A DNA stretch of 64,000 nt from Membranipora membranacea (GCA_914767715.1 OU612072.1:23498001-23562000), one strand, 5' to 3'; shown: positions 24,154 to 36,995, numbered from the stretch's first letter. The notes: a model not told the origin generated them from the letters alone. Program-made: numbers and translations.

Positions 24154-24939
24154 GATTAAGTAATTTATCTGATCATCAAATTCACAAAATTAAGGAAAAT
24201 GTGAGCAGAGAGGGACTTCCTCTCAATAAGAAGTACAACTTGAGTTGCTGTAATAATTTTGATCAACTGTCCAATCAGCAATTTATCAAGATGGGCTCTA
24301 CCACAAATTTCCTAAAGTGTTTGAACCTCTTGAAAAGAAACTAAACTAAGAAGCAGAGAGATATAGATAGCACTCAGGTATAGCCCATGTTTCAAACTAT
24401 AGTCTAGTTTTACCTGGGACTCCAAAGCCCTCTGCTACTCATATGAGAAGGGAAAGTTCGACTGCAGACATGGCCATAAATTTGCCTCATAATTTGGTAA
24501 TCAATGGCGGTTTTCATCAGTCAAATGTGGTATGTTATGCCTCCCTTTGTCACTTAGGTGTTAGAAAGGGCTTATCTAAGTACTTTCACTACTTTTATCT
24601 GGTCTAAGTTCCTCACATGGTTTTTTAATGGTGAATGAATGATTTATTTTCAGTCTCTCTATCCCCCATCAAACATTTGCATTTGAATTATAATTCAATA
24701 CCCTCCACAAGTGGTTACTATATTACTAGCTATGTCTCATCTACACTTGTGGTAATTTACATCATGATATATTGTCTCTGGGTGTCTGAATATACCGTTG
24801 AGTAAACATGTCAAATATTTTAATAATTTTCAGCTGGAGACAGACATATAAAAAGACTGAGGACTTAAATGAATTTTAATAGAGGGACTATATTAGTACA
24901 ACCCTTGGAAACAGCCTTTTTAAGTCACAGGCTACATTT

Positions 24940-24968
24940 CGTTTCCACTCCCTCTCTGTAACTCCCTG
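24940..24968 (-). repeat. right terminal inverted repeat of the P-type element
   Basis: Its reverse complement starts CAGGGAGTTAC and ends GGGAGTGGAAACG. It is followed directly by the target duplication AATAGGC at 24969-24975 and pairs with 16449-16476. Confidence 0.75.
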
Positions 24969-25524
24969 AATAGGCAGTAACAAGATTTACATAACTGGTA
25001 GGACTATGCAGCTGCAAAGACTATTTTTAAGCTTCAATAATATTTTCACCCACATGGTCATTCTGACTCGCCATTTTTAAAACGAAAACATATTGTTTAA
25101 GACGTCATTATAGCAAAACTCCTCAATTAATACCATATTTGTCATAACAAAAAATGATTTTCCAGAAGTGTAAATAGGATTTGATGGTCATTAAAAATTA
25201 ATATATCACTTTGACAAGCATCGATTTGATTGTCAACATCAAAAAGTAATCATAATCATGATCATGATCTTGTGCATGTTGGTACCTGATCAAAATCAAA
25301 ATTATAAGTCTTAACCATCAAGTGAAGCACACTCTGATCCCAGTTACATAAAACCAAGACTTACTTTCTGTGAATGAAAATATCGTCTGACGTTTTTATT
25401 GGCAGTTCGGTTTTACTTAATTTTGCGCCCAGCATGAATAAAAAGTCAATCATCAATTCTATTCAACTCATTGTGATGTGCTTTGCTGTGAAACAGTGAA
25501 TTGTATAGAAAGAGTATTATTGAA

Positions 25525-25885
25525 AACAATTGAAGGTTGTCCACAAACCGTCCTTTATTTGGCAGAAACAGAATTGAGTCGAGTTCTACTTCAAATGTTT
25601 GAATATTAAACGGATAAGATATGATAATCTAAATATGTTACTAGCATCAAAGATGTCATCTTTCAAAAATATACACATCATGATTCACTGGGTCATCAAA
25701 CACCTTCAAAATATTTGTAGCCTGTCAACAAAACATCCCTCATTTGATCGAAACTGAACTGAGGCCTCTTTTACTCCAAATTATTAAGTCGTTATAGGAT
25801 AGGATAATTCTTATTTGTTACTAGCATGAAAGATGGACATCCTACAACAAGATACACATCATGATTCACTGGTTAATTCAATCTG
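25525..25885. repeat. two tandem copies of a ~183-bp unit
   Basis: Each copy runs from a TGTCCACAAACCGTCC / TGTCAACAAAACATCCC stretch to CACATCATGATTCACTGG. They are diverged direct repeats with no coding capacity. Apart from this, 24976-26348 holds nothing I can assign. Confidence 0.65.
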
Positions 25886-26348
25886 GTTGCAGTATGATAG
25901 ACAATGCTCTCCTTAACGGGTTAAGAAAAATCTGCCACCCAATGAACATTCTCTGTCCAAGGTACACCCTCCGACTGATACTACTGATTTGAAATTTGCC
26001 GTGCTACATCTATGCCGGTGTCTTACATCTTATCATGTTATGCAACACAGTAAGCGGTTACTAGGGCGGATTGACCAGACTTTTAATTGCACACCAGCAT
26101 TTCTTTATTGCTCTCTCAAACAACACTCACTAAACTAAATACAAATTATCCTTTTAAATAGTATTACATAAAGGATGTGAAAATAGGATGTCATATGAAA
26201 TCAATGTAATCATGAAAAGCAGGCAATAGCAAAGCGATAAATTATTAATTCACACTCAACAAGACGGTAAAGCTCAACCACGCACACCAGGACACAGCCC
26301 ATCGTTTGGTCATTGTTTATTGTCATTGTTGTTCCATTTTGTTGCTTC

Positions 26349-26572
26349 GTATCTTTAGCATTCGAAGTGTGAGGATGTGCTAATCTTGGCTCTCTAACCT
26401 TAATACTATAGTTGCTCTTCAGTATACAGTATATTGTTACATACTCTAACACACATCACAGATTAAACTGTCTGTACTACACTATTTACATTTGAGAATA
26501 TTGTACAAACATTCTGATAAAGTTATAAGGATACTAGCTGTTGCACGAGCTGGCCCAGGGCGTAGGCCCAAG
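26349..26572 (+). repeat. second copy of the 224-bp LINE 5' block
   Basis: It is nearly identical to 11012-11235, in the same orientation. Homology stops at GGCCCAAG. In copy 1 the next bases lead to ORF1, whereas here they lead into unrelated sequence and a 21-bp tandem repeat. Confidence 0.85.
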
Positions 26573-26635
26573 TATGGAGTGCCATCTGTAAAATAATTGG
26601 TCAAAGAATAGATGGATACATTTTGACTATGCGGA

Positions 26636-26852
26636 CTTTAATCTTTGCATGGTGGATTTCCATTTTTGCCATGTCAACTTTCATGTTTATATGGTGAATA
26701 ATGGTGTTTACCTGGTGGATTTTGATGTTCGGTATGCCAACTTTCATGTTTGTTAGGTAGACTGTCATGTTTAGTGTGTGAATTCCCATGTTTAGTAGGT
26801 GAACTTTCATGTTTAGTAGGTGAACTTTCATGTTTAGTAGGTGAACCTTCTG
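26636..26852. repeat. 21-bp tandem repeat (about ten copies)
   Basis: Units of the form AACTTTCATGTTTAGTAGGTG repeat about ten times, best conserved at the right end and decaying leftwards. Because 21 is divisible by three, the minus strand reads as a seven-residue repeat (MKVHLLN), but nothing suggests it is translated. It sits in the gap between the LINE 5' block and the resumed ORF1 homology. Confidence 0.8.
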
Positions 26853-27014
26853 TTATAGGACATTACGAGGAAATAGCATCAATGGAGTTGTGTTCTCAAT
26901 GCAGTAGCTAGTGATCCTAATAAATTAAAGCTAATATTGAGATACTTGACTCCTGTCAAAGCTCATTTAGGCTTTCAATAATCACAATGGAAGTGGTTTC
27001 GGTTCAACGCATCA

Positions 27015-30000
27015 TGCATCATTTCTAAGTTGGCCAGTCAGATATCCTGCTCACAAATCAACAAGTCAGACCTGGAGGCTGTATTTAGACCGAAGAACTC
27101 TGATCAATCCCCATCAACCACCATTGTCGTCAGATTTAGCTCACTGATCAAACGAGACGAATTCTACAACTGCAGAAAACTACTAGGCACAAACAAGATG
27201 ACAGTGCAGAAACTTGGCCTTTCGGGTGACAACAAAATATACATCAACGAATCCCGGACAAAAGCTGCTAACACTCTATTCTTCAAGGCTAGGCAATGCA
27301 AAAAAGATCTCAACTACCAGTATGTCTGGACCCACCATGGCCAGATCTTCATGCGCAAAACCAAGGAGTCTGACATGGTCAAGGTCACTGAGGACACAAT
27401 CTTTCAATCTCTATCCTTGTTGCACATTGGTCTCAGTCATACAACACTCTACTACGAGCAGTATTTGACCATGGACCGATATTCTGTGAATGGATGACAG
27501 ACCAGAAATCACCGACGATTTATTCGTCTCTCATGCTGCCAACCTAGCTCCAAGTGATGTCAATACACATATTTTTTCAACAAACAATTTTTCTGTTTTA
27601 CATGTGAATGCCCAGAGTTTGCAAAACAAAATGTCTCAATTTGTGTTTTTTTTATCAGAAATTAATGTTGAATTTTCATCCATAGTTATATCTGAGACAT
27701 GGTTTCAGCGGGACAGTTTTTTTAGGAAATTTTACCATTGCTGGTTATAACTTGTTTTCTGCTTCCAGAGATAGTGGTAATGGTGGAGGAGTAGCAGTAT
27801 ATGTCAATGATAAGTACGAGGCTAGAACAGAGACTGTACGGCTGGAGGGCTCGGAGTCACTTCTCGTTCGTGTTGGTGATGCCAGGCGCGACCTTTGTAC
27901 TCTGCTTACTGTCTACCGTGCTCCCTCAGGTACGTTGCCTGCTTTCCTCAGGGACCTGACTGAGTGCCTGCCCTCAATTCCCTCAAACTCGCTTGTTGTA
28001 GGAGACCTCAACATTGATTTAAATACACAAAATTGCCCTGACGCCTTCACTCTTAATTATTCTGATATTTTGAACAAAAATGGATTTTTCAACATCATTA
28101 AATCACCCACAAGAATTGGAAAAACAAAAACGAGTCTGATTGACAATATTCTAGTCAATAACTGTAGACGACTTTACAACTCTTGTACCATTGACTATCA
28201 AATTTCTGACCATTTGCCAATTTGTACATCGTTTCAATTGAATAAAGATCACAAAAAGGAGGACAATTCATGCCAGTTTTCCAAAATAGACTACCAAAAG
28301 CTTAAGGATAATCTTTCAGTGACAGACAGTGAGTTCAGTAATTACTACTACTGACACTAATTCTGCTTATGAAAATTTCATTGGCACCTTTCAAACAAAA
28401 TTTCAGAGTCAAGCAAAGTGACAAAGTTCAAACGCAACAACAACAAAAAAATCTTTTAAACAACCATGGATATCAGAAATTTTGAGGGAATTAGTGAAAA
28501 AGCGAAAAGATTTTCATGACAGATCTCGGCTAGCACCCTTTGATATTAAGCTGCAGGGAAATTATCGATCCTTCAGAAATTTTGTTTCCCAACAAATTCA
28601 TACGGCCAAGATTTCCTACTTCAAAAACGAATATAATAACTGCAAAGCTGACCAGGTCAAACGCTGGAAATTCATAAAAATGAAGATCAATGTTTCGGAT
28701 AAAAGCAAAGACGCACAATTACCCTCAAAACTAATGACCAATTACTCAGTAAAAACTCTCAAGAGGTTGCTAAAAGTTTTAATACATTCTTCACAAGTGT
28801 AGGTGCGAATCTTGCCGACAAATTGCCTCCCACAAACGCTAACTTTGCTGACTATTTTGCCCCTCAAATTGAGTGGGATTCTAGACCAAAATTCAGTTTT
28901 TATGTTGTTGATAGCACTGATATCATGCCCGTTGTGGATAATCTCCAAGCCAAAAAAGCCACTGGTCTGGGCAAAATCTCGTCACAAGCGATCAAAGAAA
29001 ACAAGCTGATTATCCTCCCAATATTGGCATATCTTGTGAATTTGGTCATTGAAAATTCTGTGTTTCCAGACTGCTTAAAAATTGCACGAGTGACACCCAT
29101 TTTTAAAAAAGGGGACAAACAAAGTACTAATAACTATCGCCCAATATCAATCTTGAGCACTATTTCTAAAATTGTTGAAAAAATTCTTAGTAACCAGATA
29201 ATTGATTTTTTAGAGACCAACTCAATTTTAACCGACTGCCAGTTTGGATTTAGAAGAGGCAGAAATACCACCACTGCTATAGACAAGCTCATGGAACAAT
29301 TGTATGAAAATTTTAACCGCTGCAACAGCACATTTGGCATATTTTTAGATTTTTCAAAGGCGTTTGATACTATTAATCATGAAATTTCAGTCAAAAAGGT
29401 ACCGTTTAATGGATTTTTACCCTGTGCCACATCTCTCATCGAAAATTACCTCAAAAACCGTAAACAATATGTTATTGTAAATAATGCTGTATCTCAGTAC
29501 CGTGACATCAACATAGGAGTACCCCAAGGTTCAAACCGTGGGCGGCTTTTATTTTTGATTCACATAAACGACCTCTTGAATGCAGCGCCTGCATTAAATT
29601 ACATACTGTATGCCGACGACACTAATAATTTTTGTACAGACCATGCTATTTTTAGTCAAGAATTAAACAAAGTTGAAAATTGGGGCTTAGCTAATAAACT
29701 AGTACTTAACTATTCCAAAACCTTTCAGGTAATTTTTAAATCCCCAAGAAAAGCTATCAGTGCTGATTATCACGTTATCAAACCGAATACCAACACCCTT
29801 GAACTGAAAAATGAAACTAAATTTTTAGGTATTATCCTTGATTCAAATATTACTTTTGAGTCGCATATAAATGAATTGTGCAAAAAATTAAATTTGGTTG
29901 TAATAATGATGCGTGTAGTAAGGCCATATTTTCACGAAAAATCAATGATTGAACTATATTACTCATTTTTCTACCCGCGCCTTCTCTATGGAATATAGTT

Positions 30001-30640
30001 CTGGGGCCGTGCTGCTGAAAATGACCTTAACTGAGTAAGTCCTCCAAAAAGCTTGTGTAAGAGTGATTTTAAAGAAAAAAACCAGAGATCATGTTTCAAC
30101 CCTTTTTAAGACTTTAAATATAATGCCTTTGAATATTCTATTCCATTACTACTCTTTAAAACTATTTTTAAGAATATTTTCGAATGAGTTTATCAACTCT
30201 CTTAAATCAGAACATGATTATAACACAAGATTATATAATTTACGAACAAAAAAGGCCAAAAACAAGCGAGGTGAGAGGTCCCTGTTGTGCCATGGTGTCA
30301 ACCTGTACAACATGTATCTTATGGGAGTGGAGACATGTACTCGATCTGGTTCCTTGGGTGGCCTGGCGGAGCGCCTGTGGGAGGGGGTTTGATTGTGTGC
30401 AGGTTGCGGATGTTTCGCTCTGTCGTTCTGGCAGGCGAGTGTGGCGTCGAGAGTTCTAGTCGGGCAGTCTCTGCTCTAGCTTCGTGCTATCTGACTGTCC
30501 CATTGCTTTTTAACTTTTTATATACCTTTGATACCGTTTTACTCATTCTAGTTTTTATAGTTAGCAATAAACACATATATTGTGTATTTAATTGTTATTT
30601 TTTCCGCCACTGGAATCATTATTAGTATGGCATTTCCGGT
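27015..30640 (+). pseudogene. CR1/L2-type LINE copy 2 (ORF1 3' part and ORF2), decayed
   Basis: Homology to copy 1 resumes at 27020 with the last 155 residues of ORF1 (27030-27497). ORF2 follows. The apurinic-type endonuclease (27490-28354) has NAQSLQNK, GNGGGVAVYV, VVGDLNIDL and ISDHLPI. Reverse transcriptase (28823-29998) has VTPIFKKGDK, YRPISILS, GFRRGRNTT, FLDFSKAFDT, GVPQGS and ILYADDT. A C-terminal segment (YNTRLYNLRTKKAKNKRGER) lies near 30220-30270, then a 3' untranslated region with AATAAA near 30566. The frame is broken by a shift in a T-run at about 27714-27721, breaks near 28350 and 28740, and TAG at 29997-29999 inside a conserved segment. In RT the usual ILGPLLF after GVPQGS reads NRGRLLF. 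The copy cannot encode a working ORF2. Confidence 0.9.
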
Positions 30641-32309
30641 GACAGCCGGACCGTGCATTGTGAGAACCTGATATTTGACAGGTGATTGCCGTTACATAAG
30701 CAACGCAGAGTTCCGACTCCAATCAAGTTCCTACCTCAACAAAATCAGATTGAAGCTGAATCCAGCGAAATGGTATGCAACCATTACATCATTTATCAAA
30801 ATAAATTTATGTTTACAAGAGGGCCATCAATCAAACTGTCACCCACTATACCCTATACTATGACTATACTGTATGATATGGAATAGCATGAAGCTAAATC
30901 AAAATCAAATTGTTTTCTAATGCAGGCCGTAGTTCTAGGGGAGGCAGGGAGACACTGCCTCCACTAGAAAGATAAAGACAGTGGCCTAAAAATCTATGAT
31001 TGAATAATCCATGTCTGAACCGGCTCTTCTGGAATTTTGTTTGCTAATGATATTGCTTAGATTGCTTAAGGACGAGCTTACTTCACCCCTCCGAGAGATG
31101 CTTTGGACTGGCTTCGGACTTTTGCCTCTCCTACCAATTTTTAGTAACTATGGCCCTGCAATGAGAGGACTTTTGTTGCCAATAAAAGTTTATAAATACA
31201 AATATGCATTATCACAGCTGTACTCAAAACTTAACAGTTTGTGTATATAAAGCAAAAGTTCCTTCCATGATATCAAAACATCAGCCCTTCTTAAACCATC
31301 GAGTCATACAGACTGCAACCCTAATCTGACTGGGTGAGGTTAATTCTCATATCTGTTAATTCATGTAACATTTTTCCATGTAAAGCTGCTGGATTCATAC
31401 TGTCATGTTAGAATAAGAGCACTGTGTGTGCTTATTGGGAGAACAGGGTAACTAGGGTTTAAACTGCGCTCTCTAGGGTTATCTCAATTGCTCCCCACCT
31501 TTTCATATTATGGTTCAAAGTCGAATCTCAAATGCTGACATGTTAGACTGCTAACTTATAACAAGTTGACCATTGAAATATCTCTTTACAAGTCAGATAC
31601 TTGTCTGTTGTTCCTCTCACAAAACGAATAGATTTTTGTTTGTTGTGAGAGTCTCCCGCCATTCAGATGAAGATGTTAACTTTGCCAAAGCAGTTGTATG
31701 CTCTTTATGGGTAACACATGAACAGGAGGGTTGTTTTTTTTTTCTAAGTGACATGTGAATAAGCCTAAACTGGTAATAGGGTGATAAACACCAATATGCA
31801 GTCAGTTATCATATTTCCGTACCGATTTACCAATTTACAATTTATATTAATTGTGTGTTTTGTGACAATACTATTTCACATAGACACACTAGAAGAACTT
31901 GCAATATCCTGCATCCTCCTAAAGAGGATCTACATATCATAATTTCTTGGCCTCTTAGTGCTTTAGCCATGCTCATTCACTCAGTAGCCGAAAGAGCAAA
32001 TTTTGAACATGCAGTAAACAAGTAATTTCTGTATTTGATCTGATCAATTCTTGCCAATAGAAATTATTGAACATTTTACTGATCGCACATCTTTTTATTT
32101 TAATCAACTGTGTTTCAAACTTTGCTTCACCAAAGTTACTAATCTTGTCTATGTTGTTTTTAGAGGATGAATATTCTATACAGCATCACAGCTCATCTTA
32201 TGCTAGCAGGGATGAACTCAGGGGATACTCCTCCTGATATCTGCTTAGGTTTTGGGTTAATTAAATGCTTGTTGTTTAAGGTGGTGAACAAAGCAGTTGC
32301 CTATTTCCC
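30641..32309. other. non-coding stretch with a possible LINE tail
   Basis: No coherent gene is visible. A short open stretch after an acceptor-like TTGACAG near 30680 ends at a donor-like GTATGC near 30774, but no partner exon in phase was found. CAATAAAAGTTTATAAATA near 31182 resembles the tail of the LINE remnant at 7700. Confidence 0.4.
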
Positions 32310-32477
32310 TAAGCTGAACTACCTACAAATTTTAATCAGCACTAATGTGTGTTATACCACATGTTGTATATATTGCAACTAATTGAATATTATTAACATC
32401 CACTTAGTTGCAATATATACAACATGTGGTATAACACACATTAGTGCTGATTAAAATTTTTAGGTCGTTCAGCTTAG
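32310..32477. repeat. near-perfect 73-bp-arm hairpin
   Basis: The left arm (32310-32382) and right arm (32404-32477) are reverse complements with about two mismatches, separated by 21 nt. The arms begin CTAAGCTGAAC and meet at GCAACTAA / TTAGTTGC. It is a recent foldback MITE or an inverted duplication. No flanking direct repeat is obvious. Confidence 0.9.
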
Positions 32478-34402
32478 GTTTATTTAGTATTGTCAAGTTT
32501 GTAAACATTATATATACGTTTTCACATTTCGGTTTTCTTGTGCCCCGGAGTGACCTTTGGTCCCCCATTTCTAACTTTTGTTTGATATCATAGTGTGTTG
32601 AATGTTTTGATAAATTTCCAAATAACTTATTTCAACTTTGAACTTTGATGATCAGATTGTATAGCTCGCAAATTATTTCATGGTTGGCTATCAGTAGGCT
32701 TAAATTCCCATAGCAGGCGTATCAACCACGACCAGCATAAAAATACATGAACTAATTTAGGAGGGCATGCCGGATGGTGTATCACCCGTAATTAGATAAT
32801 ATAAGATTTTAGATGCGCATTAGAGTTTTCACGGTCATTTGGGAGTCAAAGTTTGTGATTTATCATTTATTTAGGTAACTATTTAAGGGAGGTCTTGGTA
32901 TTGGACATTTGTGTTTTTTTATCTATAATGGTTACTCTTAGTGCGCCGTTAAAAACCCGGACGAAACTTTAGATAGTTGTTTTTTTTTAAGTTCAAAGTA
33001 ATTGTAAATGCAGATATCTCTGTATGTTAGTAAAACTGGTTTTATCAACTGACCACTGGCTCTGACAACACTACTAGCCTCAATAGCCTACATAGCATTA
33101 GTAGAATATGGGATGGAGTCTTGATTAGCACTCCATCTATTGATGTAGGAAGGGATAACTCTCCGTTAGCATTAGTTTCATACACATTGGATATTCAATG
33201 AACTAAGATTAAATTAGGGAAAGGTGCTTGAAGTAATTAAATAAATGAAGATAAAATATGCAATTAATACTTTTTTGTATTAGGTAAATAAGAGTGTATG
33301 GATTTAAACAAACATTTATAGCTAATTCTGAATATAGGCACATGCCAATGACCTTGTCTGTCAAATTTGGATCGCGGGGACCCAGGAGCTTTAGTTGTAG
33401 GATTACTCCGATGATTGAAGCATTGTATCCTACTGTTGAGTGATGTGCAGGTTTTTGGGGGAGGGGCCCAGAAGAACTATTCATTTTTGTTACACTATAC
33501 TCAGTATTCAGTGTCAGTAAACATTGCCTTTCACAGCGTCCTGCCGCTCCCTGACTGTCACATGCGGGAATAATCTTTCATGTAGGGTTTGGGTTTCCCT
33601 TCCACCTGATGGTAGGGCCTAAGTCACTCGCGACTATGATTCAGTTGTAGTGCAATTACTGTGAGCCTTCCAATATAAAGCAATCAGGGAGGCAAACTGG
33701 GTTTTCGAGCCTACGTTGGTAGGGTGAGCTTCATGATCACAGGCATTCCAAACTTTGAATCGGCAAAATATTGATGGTATATTCAATTTGAATTGAGTTC
33801 TTCTTACAGGGCCACTCCCAGAGACTGCTGATTTGGGCAACAGTGGATGTTGTTATGCCGAGAGCGGTGGGGAGTATGACTGTAGTTTGAATTGTACAGG
33901 ACTCACGGCAGAATTCTCGGTGGTTAAGGTCATTGGTCAGTGTCATTTGTCTGTTAGTTGTTTGTTAGTTAAAGAATTTAATTCACCAAAAATGGTGTAG
34001 GGCAAAAAATAAGGATTAGTGTTTGGGTTAAAAGAGTCATCAGTTTAAATTTGATTGATGAATCAGTAATTTCCAATGGTACCTATCCATTATCCAATAT
34101 TGAGAGTACCTTACCATTGGTAATTGAGTGTTTTCTGTAGCAGTAGGTTTAAGTTATAGTTACCATAGTTAAATTTGTAATTTAGGTTTAAGTTATTAGA
34201 TAGGAAATAATTATACTCTATCCTTCACAAATTATAAAAGATGTCTGGTTACCAGTGTTGGTCAGTTGACAACTCCAAGTTATGAAAAAGTAAATGAATA
34301 GTTACTAGTCTCACCAGGAAGTCTGATCAAAGCGCTTTGGCTCAATACTGTATTTGTAATCAAAAATTTGATTGAACGGATCTATCCATAACTTTTATTA
34401 CA

Positions 34403-34912
34403 TTCATCACTGGGTTAGTTCATCTGGTTACCATTCCATGCTATTTTCTGTGGTTTTCCAGGTCAACTGATTTGTTTTCAGTGATGCAGTGTAGATGGCC
34501 GAGGGGTAAGGAGGGAGTGCCAGTACTAAGAGCTATGGTTCAGACGACATAATGGACAATGTCGAGCCAACTATCCTGATGAGCCAGGAATATAATGTTA
34601 ATAAAGTTTGCGAAGATTTAGACATTTCTCTTACAAGTGCGAAGGGAAATAATTGCGATAATATTATGAGTTTTATTTTTTGTCGCGAGGAAGGAGGATA
34701 CAACTCCGAATTAAATGCTAAAATTGTCTATTGTGTACATTAAACAATGTTCCTGAATTTGCTTAGAATTTTTGGGAGTGGGAAGTGACCTGTCATTTTG
34801 CCTTTAGTGTCATATTCTTTAGATTAGGTCACCTGATAACCATTCTATGCTATTTCCTTTGGTTCTCCTTGGAATGTCTGGCATTCCGGATTAACCGATT
34901 TGTTTTCAGAAG
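34403..34912. repeat. diverged direct repeats (CATTC.ATGCTATTT block)
   Basis: An ~80-bp block at 34410-34483 (ACCATTCCATGCTATTT ... GATTTGTTTTCAG) recurs at 34825-34912. A CTATCCTGATG motif recurs at 34571, 34990 and, degenerately, near 35085. This is non-coding repeated DNA leading into the 65-bp array. The rest of 32478-35100 shows nothing assignable. Confidence 0.5.
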
Positions 34913-35105
34913 GGAGTGAATGGCTGCTTTCAATGCTGCTTATATAATGGCGATCTAGGATGTATAATCATTTATTATGGTGGGCTGGCTATCCTGATGG
35001 ACAGGGAGACTCAATAGAAAGGAGATGTCACTAATTGAAAATTACAATGGAGAACCAGGGTCGATTATGGCAACCCGGCTACCTAGGTGGATCAGGAGGC
35101 GATAA

Positions 35106-35460
35106 ACAGAGGAGTGGCAGAGGAAGTGAGACCTCAACTCGGACAGCGGGGATCAGGATGAGCAGGGAGGTGTGAGATAACTTCACAGCTTCCTTTGGTT
35201 GTCCCAGGAGGGTCAGGAGACGGAGCAGCAGAGGCTGTGAGATAACTTCACAGCTTCCTTTGGAGGACCCAGGAGGGTCAGGAGAAGGAGCAGCAGAGGC
35301 TGTGAGATAACTTCGCAGCTTCCTTTGAAGGACTCAGGAGAGTCAGGAAAAGGAGCGGCAGAAGCTGTGAGATAACCTCACAGCTTTCTCGGATGACTCA
35401 GGAGAGTCAATAAAAAGAGAGGGCAGAAGCTGTGAGATCTCAAGTTCTCACAGCTCAGGA
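35106..35460. repeat. 65-bp tandem array with internal palindrome
   Basis: The anchor TGTGAGATAAC (last copy TGTGAGATCTC) occurs at 35171, 35236, 35301, 35366 and 35431, an exact 65-bp period. Each unit contains a palindrome, GCTGTGAGATAACTTCACAGC, so every copy can fold. 65 is not divisible by three and no long reading frame is kept. Confidence 0.9.
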
Positions 35461-35530
35461 GATTTTGGATAAAGAGAATGGAGCCAAGAGGATGGGAGCA
35501 GGTGATACCAGACGGCGTCAACCACTTCAA

Positions 35531-35690
35531 AATAATGTATATAATTAAACCTTTTTATCAGACAAAGAATCTAAATCCAATCTCCGTCTTTTTGGAGAGT
35601 TCAAACGCAAGCATTTAAATAATGTATATAATTAAACATTTTTATCAGACAAAGAACCTAAATCCATTCTCTGCTTTTTCAAGAGGATGG
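35531..35690. repeat. 87-bp direct duplication
   Basis: AATAATGTATATAATTAAAC followed by a TTTTTATCAGACAAAGAA stretch starts at 35531 and again at 35618. It is two copies of an AT-rich unit directly after the 65-bp array. Confidence 0.85.
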
Positions 35691-35961
35691 GCAAATGCTA
35701 CCTCCAGTTTTTTGGCCATGCTCACCGCCGTGATGAACCCCGGTGCATATAAAAACCGGGGGAACATCAAGGCAGGGCAGTTCTGGTTGGAGAGCCCTTG
35801 GAGCATGTTTTTCTGGTATGGTATAGATTGCTTTTCTGGTATCTAACTTAGTTTATTATTCAAGAATAAAGAGTGATTTTAATGTCGAAAAGGCATCTCA
35901 ACTATGAGTCATTAGTAAATTGAATTAATAATAATTAATTTGATTAGGTAAACAAAACACT

Positions 35962-36015
35962 TTTTGTATGAAGTTGCCTTCTTCCTCAACAGGAAGAAGT
36001 TAACTCCATACAAAA
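35962..36015. repeat. short hairpin (24-bp arms)
   Basis: TTTTGTATGAAGTTGCC on the left is matched by the reverse complement of GGAAGAAGTTAACTCCAT on the right, with small mismatches and a very short loop. It may be the joined ends of a deleted foldback element. Confidence 0.6.
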
Positions 36016-36857
36016 TAAACATGAGCAAAATGAATAAAATAGTGGTGTCTGTTCTGCTCGGGTATTCGGCCCCAAGTGGGTCGAATATGCGAAAGAATTA
36101 TTGTTATTTTTATGGCTAACTATTAATCTAAGGAATAGTTGATGGATGCTTTAATACCATTAATAGACACTGAAAAACTGCCATCCCAACAACACGCTAG
36201 ACAACCGGCTCTCAATTTGGAAAGCATACATCGTAATTACCAAATATGCTTTCCCCATAAACACAAGCTTCGTATGATCAATCATCAACGTTAACAGTCT
36301 TTCGATATGTGTCCGCTACATCCTTGGATGGTTATAATCCAACCTTCCGCCTACTGTGTTAGCAGCACCCCTTTTCGTATAGTGTCTAACCCAGATATTG
36401 AGTATTGACAGAATAAGAAGTCTAGCAGTTACCAAAGGCTATATACTGCTAGTCATGTGACTAACTCTTCCTGGGCCCTATGATGCAGTAATCTTTCTCT
36501 TTTCTGCTGATGACACCATACTGATCACACGGATCTTAGAAGAGAGCTATAGCTATATAGATACATACAGACGTCATACACTTCTACAAATATAAACCGG
36601 TTAGTTATTGACATACAACTGTCTAATTTAACGTGTTCAATAACCCCCAATTTGAACACAACACAACAACCTTTTGCAATGAATTGCATCTGGTGACACA
36701 AATATAGTTTCAGGTGACAATGTTGACAAAAGCAGGTCTTTTCAGACTGACAACAGGGCAGAGATGGAGCAGGAAGTGAGCAGGACAATACTTAACAAGG
36801 CTTATGGTTAAAGGTAGTGGGAGGATTTTGTAGGAGCTGCTAGCACACCTAAAACTG

Positions 36858-36995
36858 TACTGCACAACCTAGCGATGTAGGATTCAATGGTTAGGATGGA
36901 CAACCAGGAGCACAAGTTGGACAGGACAACCTAGAGATGTGGAATTCTATGGTTAGGATGGACAACCAGGAACACAAGGTGGACAGGATGACCTG
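36858..36995. repeat. 62-bp tandem repeat (two copies)
   Basis: TGGTTAGGATGGACAACCAG occurs at 36888 and 36950, with matching flanking sequence (AACCTAG.GATGT.G.ATTC). It lies in non-coding DNA. Confidence 0.8.

Larger units (their letters stand above)
16449..24968. mobile_element. 8.5-kb P-superfamily DNA transposon with two convergent genes
   Basis: The left end (16449) reads CAAGGAGTTTGAAAGA then GGAGTGGAAACG. The right end, reverse-complemented from 24968, reads CAGGGAGTTACAGAGA then GGGAGTGGAAACG. That is about 24 matches over 29 positions with one gap. Both ends are flanked by the direct repeat AATAGGC (16442-16448 and 24969-24975), a 7-bp target-site duplication, whereas 8 bp is usual for the P group. 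Between them lie a P-type transposase gene (-, 24153-19091) and a convergent C2H2 gene (+, 17465-18938). The P assignment comes from the transposase motifs. The boundaries come from TIR plus duplication and are good but by eye. Each gene has one frameshift, so the copy may be inactive or the assembly imperfect. Confidence 0.8.

Noticed and set aside
26601-26831. 76-codon minus frame with a seven-residue repeat (MKVHLLN)
   Set aside because: It is explained by a 21-bp tandem repeat, with no promoter or splice context.
30676-30774. Possible exon between TTGACAG and GTATGC
   Set aside because: No partner exon in compatible phase was found on either side. It lies just past the LINE 3' end.
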